A stretch of 64,000 nt of DNA. Source: Escarpia spicata (taxonomy: Eukaryota > Annelida > Polychaeta > Sabellida > Siboglinidae). Under the pieces are notes generated by a model. That model made no database searches and was not told the DNA's origin. It saw only the letters and a list, made by a program, of their open reading frames with translations. Both the position numbers and the translations under genes were made by a program. Of the stretch, positions 39,700-49,642 are shown piece by piece (position 1 is the first letter of the stretch; the number at the start of each line of letters is the position of its first letter). The stretch spans positions 68,678,223 to 68,742,222 of the forward strand of contig OZ023206.1 of the NCBI GenBank assembly GCA_963995525.1, given 5' to 3'.

Positions 39700-42600
39700 G
39701 AGGCCGGTCTATGTGACGTTGAAGTGCCTGAGAACGTTACTAGTGACTTCTCAGCACGTCACGTACAGTGTGATCCCTCCTCTCGCCGAGTCAATGTGGT
39801 ACAATCACACATTCTACCAGCATCATCCTATGGCATTAACCATTGATACTGGTGCTACAACGAACATGATACGTGCGTCCACAGCTCGTTTATACCACCT
39901 ACCAATCACACCTGCATCCCAGATTGCTCGTCAGGCCGATGATGTGACCCTTTTGGACGTTATTGGCGAAGTACACTGCAACGTCACCAGGGGTAGCTTG
40001 TCGTTTCAACTCGATGCACTGGTTGTCAAGCAACTTGATGTCGACGTTTTGGCAGGAAATCCCTTCCTTGCTCGCAACGATATAGCTATCCGCCCGTACA
40101 AGAGGCAGATCATCATTGGCAATGCTGACATTGTCCACTATGGCACAGAGCGTAGCAACACCTGTGTGCCCTGTGTCAGGCGTACGCAAGCCTTCCTCCT
40201 GCGTAACCCCCGAAAGACAGTGGTTCTCCCGGGAGATTACCTGGAACTACACACACCTCGCGACGCCAATTCCGATACTCTATGGGCTCTCGAACCTCGG
40301 ACGGACAGCCGCTCCAACGTGTGGAGTAAACCAGAGCGGGCATGGCCTTCTCCCCGAGAGATCTTTTCCGTCGATGGAGCTCTTCGCGTCCCCAACGATA
40401 CAGGGGTCCCTATTCTAGTCAACCGTGGTGAGCACATCTGCCAGGCCCGACTGATTGCCTCCGTCCCCGATATATTGGACCCTGACTTCCGGGCAACCAA
40501 TGCACCAATCAGCGTGAGCAGTAACATTACCAAGTTGCACTCCACCGATATCTCTATCGATCCTGACAAACGTCTGAGTAAGGAGACGACTGAACAGTTC
40601 AGAGCACTCCACCAGGAATTCAATGACGTGTTCGATAATAAGCCTCCCTTGTACAACGCAGCTAGCGGGAAGTTACAAGCCTTCGTCAACATGGGTCCCA
40701 CGTTGCCCACACAACGAAAGGGAAGACTCCCCCAATATAATAGATCTACCCTGAACGAGCTCCAGAACAAATTCGACGAGCTTCAGGCTGCCGGCGTCAT
40801 CGCAAAACCTGAGCAGGTCGACGTTCGAATCGAATATCTGAACCCCTCATTCCTGGGTCGGAAGCCCCATGGCGGCAATAGGCTTGTCACCTCCTTCGGT
40901 AGCGTCGCACAGTATAGCAAGCCTCAACCATCCTTAATGCCATGTGTTGACGGTGTCCTCCGCCAGATAACGAAGTGGGCGTACATTATCATCACCGATC
41001 TTGTAAAGGCATTCTATCAGATCCCACTTGCCCACGACTCAATGAAATACTGCGGAGTGGTCACTCCATTTAAAGGGGTTCGCGTCTACACCAGGTCAGC
41101 AATGGGCATGCCTGACCCAGAGACACACCTGGAAGAGCTGATGTCACGAGTTCTCGGTGACTTGATATAAGAAGGGTGTGTGACCAAGAACGCTGACGAT
41201 CTCTACGTTGGCGGAAACAAACCAGATGAGGTTTACCACAACTGGGATCGTGTACTAGCTGCACTGAGGCACAACAACCTGCGTCTGTCGGCTCCAAAGA
41301 CAATTGTCTGCCCCAGGTCTGCAGTCATCTTGGGATGGATATGGCGCAATGGTACACTACTGGCCAGCCAGAATAAGATCGCCACACGATGTGCTATTGA
41401 GCCCCCAGTCACCGTCCAGGGCCTACGTTCCTTCGTGGGTGCATACAAGGTCCTCAGCCGAGTTCTACAACGTTACGCCGACCTACAGGATCCTCTTGAT
41501 CAAGCTACTGCCGGCAGAGAATCCAAAGAGAAGGTCATGTGGTCTGACGAACTCTTAAGTGCGTTCAAGAAAGCCCAGTCAGCCCTGGGCACCTGTAAGT
41601 CTATCACAATCCCACAGGCCAGCGACGTGCTATAGATTGTCACATATGGATATGTAAAGAACAGAAGGATTGCAGCGACGCTGTACGTTCGCAGAGGAAA
41701 TAAACTGTTACTAGCAGGTTTCTTCAACGCGAAACTACGCAAGCATCAGATCACATGGCTACCTTGCGAAGTCGAGGCATTGAGCCTAGGTGCTGCGATC
41801 AGACACTTTGCTCCGTTCATCATACAGTCCTTACATAACGAGGTTCTAACCGACAATCGTCCAGTTCACGAGTTACCACTTTTCTCTCAACCGTAAGCCG
41901 CTACCGTGCTCACATCAGACACATTGATTGCGTTGCCAACTTACCGTCGGACTTTGGAAGCCGCAACCCATGTGAATGCCAGAACTCCAGTTGTCAAATT
42001 TGCAAGTTCATTGAAGAGATGGAGAACTCGGTCGTGCTAAGTGCTTCCATGAGCGATGTCATCGACGGCTCCGTCAAGATGCCATTCACGAACCGTGTTG
42101 CCTTGCATGCCACTCAGCTCGAATGCCCCAACCTCAGACGCACTCACGCTCACTTGACTCAAGGCACTCGCCCTTCCAAGAAGTTGACAAAAATCGGCGA
42201 TGTCAAGAGATATCCAAAGACTGTCAGGGTAGCCAGTGACGGTGTCTTGATCGTCAGAAATAGTCAACCTTTCCAACCATCACGCGAGCGCATCGTTGTC
42301 CCCCGTTTGTTATCGATGGCCTCTTAACTGCACTGCATGTCAGATTCTGCCACCCGTCAAGGACCCAACTCAAACGTGTCTTCAACAGATACTTCTTCGC
42401 ACTAGACATCGATAAGGCGTCAGAAGCAGCTTCAGCCGCGTGTCACCAGTGTCAAGCCATCAGGTCTATCCCAACGTACTTGCACCCACAGTCATCCACA
42501 CAAGCTCCCGCTGTAGTGGGTTCATCCTTCGCTGTAGATGTTATGCGCCGCTATCACCAGTGCATCATCGTTCTTCGCAAAACCGTACCTTTATACACTC

Positions 42601-43570
42601 TGTCGTCGCTTATTGGCTTATTGGCGGTGAGCGACCTGACCAGCTTCGCGACGCCCTTCTCTCCATGTGTGCTGAACTACGATTACTTGGCGACAATTCG
42701 ACCTCAGTCCGCGTAGACCGCGCTCCAGGATTTGTTGCGTTGGTCAACGACTCAACCTTGGCACAACATGGCATCCAGCTGGAGGTTGGACAAGTTAAAA
42801 ACATCAACAAAAACCCAGCAGCCGAACACGCCATCAAAGAGTTGGGCATTGAGCTCCTGCAGCTTTCACCAGATCGTGGTCCCATATCAAAGGTTACACT
42901 CGCGCTTGCCACAGGGAACTGGAACTCTCGCATCCGCAGAGATGGGTTATCAGCCCGTGAAGTCTGGACACATAGAGATCAAGTCACGGCTGAGCAGCTA
43001 CCGATCACAGATAGGCAACTTATCTTAAACCAACACTCGAGCAGATTAGGAAATCATGCACACAGCTCCAAGTCAGAAGCGCACGGACACGACCTACCGC
43101 TCGCCATCAGTATCTCCGTTGGCGACCTCGTTTACATCAAAGGTGACAGAGACAAATGCAGAACACGTGACAGATACATTGTTACACAGCTGCTCAACAC
43201 TGAGGGGTGGTGCCGACTTAGGAAGTTCACGAAGTCGCAGTTCCGTAGCAAGACTTACGATGTTCTGATCTCCGATTGTTACAAGGTAACACCTGCTCTT
43301 GCCTCCCATCCCACCGAAGGCTCCGTCGGTGGCCAAGATGAGCGCTCGGAGTCGGAGTTATCAAGACCAGTCAGCCGTATTCACCATGCTGCAACTCCAG
43401 GGCAGCCGGTGTTACAGTCTATGCCCGCACTCCCAGAAGCCATTGTTGTTCACCCTACGGTCAACGACCCGGTCACATCAGGTCCTCCTGATCCTAGATC
43501 TGGGCGCCGTCGCCAACAGCCTAGATGGATGAACAATTACTGGATTTTGGACCATACTGATGACACCTAA
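39700..43570 (+). pseudogene. pol of the 38.5-kb LTR element (protease, RT, RNase H, integrase; broken)
   Basis: Protease: LTIDTGATTNMI near 39838. RT: IITDLVKAFYQIPL near 40990 and NADDLYVGG near 41190. RNase H region up to about 41900. Integrase: an HH-CC zinc-binding region (HVRFCHPSRTQ...CHQCQ, about 42330-42460), the core start SSFAVDVM near 42525, then after frameshifts a long open C-terminal part to 43570 with VGDLVYIKGDRDK (about 43120). Stops near 41168, 41633 and 41895 and shifts near 42320 and 42600 make it non-functional. The C-terminus extends unusually far past the core. Confidence 0.8.
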
Positions 43571-43708
43571 GCACGATGTCGATAGACTAATTGTTAGTTG
43601 TTGTTAGTTCAAGAGTAGAGTTAAGGACCTTTACGTTCCCTTTACTGTTATGCTAAGCACGCATACCACTTCCTGTTAGTTGTTAGGCTGAGGAGAAAGA
43701 GACAATCA

Positions 43709-43842
43709 CGCCACTATTCTGGTATTGTAATTGTGGTCTGCCCCCAGGGCATCATCCGGGCTTCGCCGGTTCACATGTGAGGTTTGTAATTGTGTTGCTT
43801 TGCATTAAACCCTTCTTGAAGAACACGGTCTTATTCATTGGC
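43709..43842 (+). repeat. Right LTR (134 bp)
   Basis: Pairs with 38494-38628. It is followed directly by the target duplication ATAG. Confidence 0.9.
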
Positions 43843-44099
43843 ATAGAACCAATCGCAATATCTGTTTTTAGTATATTATAATGACGTGTTTTATATACTA
43901 ATGTTATATGAATGCTACTAAGAAGGCCTAACTACTGCAATGCGTCCACCAAGTTTGTAGACAACATTGTTCATAATAATAAAGGTGTGATTAGATAGTT
44001 TACATATAGATTCTTATTTAGACTTCTAGCATCTTATGATACGCTGGTCTTATTACAATCGTAAAGTGATGTAAAGTGGTAATTGACAATAAGACGTCA

Positions 44100-44190
44100 T
44101 TATAGTACAGGTATGTGTGTGTATATATGTATATATATATACATATATATACATTACATGTTGTTTTCGCTATATATATATATATATAGA
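44100..44190. repeat. TA/GTAT microsatellite
   Basis: Alternating TATA and ACATATAT blocks with local self-complementarity just before the RTE-like fragment. Confidence 0.8.
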
Positions 44191-45545
44191 AAGATAACAT
44201 ATAATGTAAGAACACTACTAAAAGATGAACAAATACAAGAACTGGAGGATGATCTTACGAAAACCAAGATGGTATGGGATGGGATCGGAGAAGTCAGAAG
44301 AAGAGAGGAATGCTTCACTAACTTACAAAGCGGTCACCTACTATGCCATTCCACGGCGAACAACGGCTAATCAGGAGTAGGCTTTCTCATAAACAAGAAA
44401 TGGAAAGACAATATAGTGAGGGTTAACAGCATCAGCCCCAGAGTAGCAGAACTTGTCCTATGCATAACAAAGCGCTACAAACTGAAGATAGCACAAGTAT
44501 ATACACAAACAACATCATACTCAGAAAATGATACAAACAAATTCTACAATGACATCGATGAGACCTTAGAAAATTCAACCCACTACAAGATAGTGATGGG
44601 ATACTTTAATGCGCAAGTAGGGAAACGAACAAACATTTCGGAAACGGCAACACAAATTTGGCAAAGGTGTGAGAAACGAAAGAGGCGACACCTTGGTAGA
44701 ATGAGCAACAGAAAGTACATCATGAATACCATGTTTCAGAAGAAAGCAGGTAGGAGATGGACGTGGAAAAGCCCAAATGGAGAAACGAAGAACGAAACTG
44801 ACCACATCCTAACAAACGGGCCAGCCACGGTCACTGACGTAACTGTCATCAACCAAGTGAACATCGGAAGTGACCACAGAATGGTAATGAGCAACGTCAA
44901 ACTGGACGTCAAGGCTGAAAGGAAGAAGTTGATAAACAAAAGACCACCGAGTGTAAATACCACAGAAAAAAAGATCGAATTCCAACTCGACCTGCGAAAT
45001 CGATTCGAGATACTACAAGAACGAGACGACATCGACATCATGAACGAAAACATCATTGAGATGATCCAACTAAGTGCGACAACTGTAGCCAAAGAAATCA
45101 GCAGCCATGTAAAGACAAGAATATTGTCACCGACATGAGCACTAATGAAGAAAGGACGAGAAATAGTGGATAATGGCGACCGTAAAAAAACACAGAGTAC
45201 GCAGAATTATGCAAGACCATCAAAAAGAAAGCGAAGGAGGACATCAGGAAGTACACACAAGAGATCATACGAGAAACGATTATGGCCTCAAAGAGCCCGA
45301 AGAATACAGGCACTACGCCGGGACAGACTGAATACACTTCTAGACAAGCAGGGTAAAGAAATACAAGACTACGATATCATCATGAAACAAATAGAAGAAT
45401 TCTACACCGAGCTATACGACAGTGAACAGAGTACCACAATTCACAAAAGAGGTACCAGAGATAACATCATGGAAGGTAGAAGCAGCGCTAAGAGGTATGA
45501 AGAATGGGAAGAGATCAGGCTATACAGGGTTGTATGTGAATGACA
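44188..45545 (+). pseudogene. RTE-like LINE endonuclease region, 3'-truncated
   Basis: Starts with ITYNVRTLLKDEQIQEL (endonuclease beginning), then GVGFLINKKWKDNIV, IVMGYFNAQVGKR (the GDFNA block with the Asp replaced by Tyr), TDHILTNGP and NIGSDHRMVM (catalytic SDH). The linker continues to VEAALRGMKNGKRSGYTGL (about 45478-45535), the first RT block, and then stops matching where a GT-rich microsatellite region begins. Stops near 44368 and 45136 and frameshifts inactivate it. LINEs are usually truncated at the 5' end, so the loss of everything 3' is unusual. Confidence 0.75.
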
Positions 45546-45664
45546 TGTCAGCAGACTCAGGTAGGCGTGTGCTTAGAGTGATATATAGTGCACGTTTGCG
45601 CGTGTGTCTAAGGTACCAGCAGAGGAATAGTGCGCGCGTGTGACTAAAGGACATGTACCTGTGC

Positions 45665-45776
<112 letters not shown>

Positions 45777-45845
45777 ATAATAATAAGATAGATTCTTGTG
45801 GGGTGGGGGAGCCATCCTGCAATCGTTGATTACCGAATGGCCGGA

Positions 45846-46060
45846 TGTGGTTGGTTCCCCCACCTTTGCTGTTCTCATTTAGATTATAATCATGTTGGCT
45901 AGGTAATGAATGATCATTTTAATTATGTAATCTGCATAATATATTCATGCATAGTGATTGTGGCTTTATATATAAAGCTCTTATACAAACTTATATCTGC
46001 CTTGTGTTATTCAGCAAACTAGCCACGATTCATATCCTTGTAACAAGCAGCGTCGGCACA
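45846..46060. repeat. Left 215-bp direct repeat
   Basis: 214 of 215 bases match the copy at 46697-46911. Confidence 0.95.
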
Positions 46061-46151
46061 CTTAAAACCAACATTTGATCAAAGCTCAAATGGTATTTAT
46101 GTGGGCGTTGCTGCAGCCTATATTTGAAATGTACGGTAAACCGACCTAACC

Positions 46152-46283
46152 ATGGGACAAGCTCTTCCAGCCACAACAGCTGGGCCTCATTTTCATTCGC
46201 GCATTACTCAGAAAGGTAATCTTTTTTATGCTGTGACGGATATAATTATTTGTCTCGGTTATAACATTTACGAGGCGCGTTGA
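46152..46283 (+). CDS. Small open frame starting MGQ, or a first exon
   Basis: ATG in a strong context (AACCATGGG) opens 43 codons beginning MGQALPATTAGPHFHSRITQ. An N-terminal Met-Gly is the requirement for myristoylation. A possible donor AAAG|GTAATC lies at 46215/46216, so it might be a first coding exon of 64 bp in phase 1. It lies between the two 215-bp repeats, so it may be a leftover gag start of an LTR element. I do not recognise the protein. Confidence 0.25.
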   Translation: MGQALPATTAGPHFHSRITQKGNLFYAVTDIIICLGYNIYEAR

Positions 46284-46696
46284 CACGCTATAACATTTTC
46301 CCAGTAGGGTTCGTTAGTTCCTCGTGGGTTGTTCTAACCGTCATTTACCGTAATTAAGGATAACATATTTGTTTTCCCACCCTCCAGCCCCAACTACACC
46401 TGTATTTTTGGTATATATTCTTGGTTGGGTCGGTTTGCTAACAGGGTTATAAATTTGCATATTCGTCAACGTCATTTAACAAGACATTACACTGTATGTT
46501 AAATAAAGGGAAGTATGTTTATAATAACTAAACATACATCTGTTCTCATTTGCAGTGTCATTTATCGATGTGTACGTGGGGTTTTAGGGCGGAGGTGGTT
46601 ACCTTGCGCTTTCCCCAGTATTGATTATTTGCATAGATATTCATTCACAAGCCTTCAAATTGATATTAGTTGATTCGGTGGGTCCTTCCACCTGCG

Positions 46697-46911
46697 TGTG
46701 GTTGGTTCCCCCACCTTTGCTGTTCTCATTTAGATTATAATCATGTTGGCTAGGTAATGAATGATCATTTTAATTATGTAATCTGCATAATATATTCATG
46801 CATAGTGATAGTGGCTTTATATATAAAGCTCTTATACAAACTTATATCTGCCTTGTGTTATTCAGCAAACTAGCCACGATTCATATCCTTGTAACAAGCA
46901 GCGTCGGCACA
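46697..46911. repeat. Right 215-bp direct repeat
   Basis: Pairs with 45846-46060. Confidence 0.95.
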
Positions 46912-47494
46912 CATAAATAATAATAAGATATATAATTGTGCGCGTGTGACTAAAAGATATGTACGTGTGTGCAAACAGAGAGAGGAATAGTGCGTGCGTG
47001 TGCGTGGAATATACCTCATCGATGCGAAAGGCTAACGAACAGTTCAGAACGTGATTACATGTACTTTTATTACACTACCAATTCCAATAAGCAACTTGCA
47101 AAATATAGTATTAATCAAATATATTATATAATCAATTATTTCACTGCAGGCTCTACTACTACTGCTCCTTACTAACTGTGTGGAGCGCGTTTCCCTTTTG
47201 TGTCACCAGTTTTCGGCTTAAGTCCAACGGACTTCCTTTATTACATGTCAACGTTCAGGTATCTGCGGAGTGTGTTCACTATATAATTTACATGGTTATC
47301 TTGGATAATATGGGGTGCTACTTCTTGACAGTCGTGCCGCACGGCTTCTTCGAGCGTACACGTGTCGATACGTAGATTACTTTTGGACAATCGTCCCATC
47401 ACTCGCTCTATGTCTCCCATGCACTCAAAGGGCGCCGCTTAGCTTAAGGCCATCAGATCTAGGAAAGTGGCCCAGATAATGTGTCCGTCTGGAC
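46912..47494. other. Stretch with diverged GTGCGCGTGTGACTAAA repeat, nothing else
   Basis: A phrase GTGCGCGTGTGACTAAAAG (about 46937) recurs at about 45631 on the other side of the 215-bp repeats, hinting at an old minisatellite split by insertion. A near-perfect 15-bp inverted repeat (CACTCGCTCTATGTC against GACTTAGAGCGAGTG) spans about 47400-47506. No gene is recognised. Confidence 0.45.
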
Positions 47495-48909
47495 TTAGAG
47501 CGAGTGAAGGACTATAATGCCATGGTGGGGCGCATAGTCCGATATTGGGATGCGTGACGAGGTGTCATCGTCGCACGTCATCATGAGCGATGTGTCAGAC
47601 GTTGGAGGTGTGCTGATCTGTTCACACGTAATATGCAGTGTCGGATCGGCGGCGGGGACGGTTGTGTGAGCACGTGGCGTATGGTGCTCTTCGTGTAATC
47701 GTTTCAGGAGGGTTCGTCTTAAAGATGTTGCCGCTCTCCTTCGGGGTATGCACGACACTTTTTTCGTTGGCCCCCACGAGTCGTTGTAAGCATGACGTAT
47801 TCGCGCTAAACCACTACTATCAACACCATCGCTCTGTTGAACACACAACAATACACCGTGAGTATAAGTAACACTTTTTTTACTTACTGACATTTTCTTC
47901 GAGAACCGATATACCGCGACTGCGCAGGATCTCTTTCACTTGGGGTATCGTCTCACGCACCCAAGTCGGCGCCAGTGTTTCGTGAGAGAAAGTGGACACT
48001 GCCCAATTCAAGTTATTGAAAATATTATGGCTCGAAACCCTATACATATCTTCGGGTTCGTCTTCAAACAGGCGACACAGTTCATTCGACATGTAGCGAA
48101 CACAGGCATTGGTCATGGTTGTGACAAAGATGTATCGATCCATCATATGTTCCAATCGCGTTTGAATTTCGTTCACCTTCATCAAATTTGCCTGTAATTC
48201 ACTACAGGTTTCTCTAGGACTCGACCACATATATGTCTCACAAAAACTTGCCTCGTCTTCGGATATATCCGAGTAGCTCAGTCGCCTTTTGACACCTTTT
48301 TCCGCTAGGGTAGATTGATCGGGGAGACTTAGTACTCGTCTCCGCCCCCGCCGATTCCTCCATATCAGTTAGCCAAGTGAACACACGTTCGGTTGACAAC
48401 TACAAACAGACATACATAATTACGACTCGATCATTTCTAGTGATGATGCAGAATAATTATCGTAACCCCTTTCGTTATCTTTCTGATAGTTACCCTGACC
48501 TGTTGGTTATGTAGGACACTGAACGCCTTGTAGCGTTCTTCATCCGTTTTCAAGACAAGTAGTCGCATGCTGAAAACCCGCCTAACACCCGCTGGACCTG
48601 GACTACACGATCAAACACCGTGACCCAAAGTTCAGTGCCTTCGCGATCGGCCAGGAGCATGCCGATAGCGTATTTATATAAAACCACCCCTTTTTGTCGC
48701 CCATGGATCGGACAAGTACTCACGCTGTAGTGAGATTTCACTTCAATGACAGATTTGCGGTTACAGACACGACAGGCTTTGCAGACATGCAGAGCACACG
48801 TTACGAGAGTCAGTGGGTGATAAAATACATAGTTGCCAGCACTTACTTCGTTGAGACTTCTAAGACTTGGCTTGTCCTCGGGACATGACTTGTCGTTAGT
48901 GCTCGCCAT
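47495..48909 (-). pseudogene. RPA-like OB-fold/zinc protein gene, probably frameshifted
   Basis: From 48909 leftwards, MASTNDKSC...SLRSLNEVSAGNYVFY leads into CKACRVCNRK...STCPIHGRQKG, then LYKYAIGMLLADREGTELWV and TVFDRVVQVQRVLG. This order is that of the C-terminal OB fold of replication protein A: zinc ligands followed by a Y-----D--G----VF pattern. A frameshift near 48575 gives LLVLKTDEERYKAFSVLHNQQ. A possible intron (donor after CAACAG near 48507, acceptor TTTGTAG near 48402) and another frame change near 48320 lead to an acidic, helical part (YSDISEDEASFCETYMWSS). This is followed by a 58-bp intron (GTCAGT...CAACAG, about 47830-47888) and a final exon ending near 47495. RPA-like proteins are carried by animal Helitrons, so this may be a transposon passenger. 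No Rep or helicase is seen here. Confidence 0.5.
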
Positions 48910-49349
<440 letters not shown>

Positions 49350-49413
49350 GCACAAACATGACTTCTTCAATACCTTGGGACGAACTCAGATAACAATGGC
49401 GGCGGCACGAGAC

Positions 49414-49598
49414 TGTAGTAATACCATAACTGCCAGCAAGGCTTTGCTGCACTTGGGACACTGCGATAGCGCACCACGACATCCGCCTAGCTATGACCTG
49501 GGAGAAGGGTTGAATAAATTTGTATCTGAACGCCATACTTGTCTCTGTCATTCGTCCGTCTTAGTACTCACATTTCTACAAACACACGCAACATTAGA
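49414..49598 (+). repeat. Left LTR (185 bp)
   Basis: Starts TGTAGTAATACC and ends ACATTAGA. Three substitutions from the right LTR. AATAAA occurs near 49513 as a likely polyA signal. Confidence 0.93.
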
Positions 49599-49610
49599 TG
49601 GTGGCAGCGG
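49599..49610 (+). promoter_or_regulatory. Primer binding site, tRNA-Leu type
   Basis: TGGTGGCAGCGG begins at the base after the LTR. The same first 11 bases are the primer site of the 38.5-kb element, so both elements appear to use the same tRNA although their LTRs are unrelated. Confidence 0.8.
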
Positions 49611-49642
49611 TCTTAAAAGAAGCCCGAACACGGCCCGAAGAC

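Larger units (their letters stand above)
38494..43842 (+). mobile_element. LTR retrotransposon (Metaviridae/Gypsy-like) with short LTRs
   Basis: Two direct repeats of 135 and 134 bp bound the element, flanked by ATAG (38490-38493 and 43843-43846). Their ends are inverted (CGCCA...TTGGC). A primer site TGGTGGCAGCG (38630-38640) follows the left LTR and a purine tract GAGGAGAAAGAGA (about 43690) precedes the right. Domain order gag, protease, RT, RNase H, integrase is Gypsy-type. The LTRs differ at about four sites, yet gag-pol has many stops. It therefore probably decayed before or soon after insertion, or was mobilised in trans. Confidence 0.85.
45846..46911. mobile_element. Candidate short LTR/TRIM-like element with 215-bp terminal repeats
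   Basis: Two direct repeats of exactly 215 bp (45846-46060 and 46697-46911) differ at one base. Each starts TGTGG and ends GGCACA, so the ends are TGTG...CACA as in LTRs, and each has a TATATAAAG motif placed like an LTR promoter. The interior is 636 bp, with no RT. No target duplication is visible (CCGGA left, CATAA right), no primer site starting TGG follows the left repeat, and no purine tract precedes the right one. It could therefore be a rearranged LTR element, or a duplicated solo LTR with captured DNA. Confidence 0.55.

Noticed and set aside
46152..46215. Splicing of the MGQ exon to the acidic gene at 55022
   Set aside because: The phase does not fit: the MGQ exon leaves one base, but the 55022 exon needs two for its acidic frame. 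The alternative frame hits a stop in the last exon.
47400..47506. Near-perfect 15-bp inverted repeat as a Helitron 3' hairpin
   Set aside because: The arms are about 78 bp apart, far too wide for a Helitron hairpin, and no CTRR end follows.
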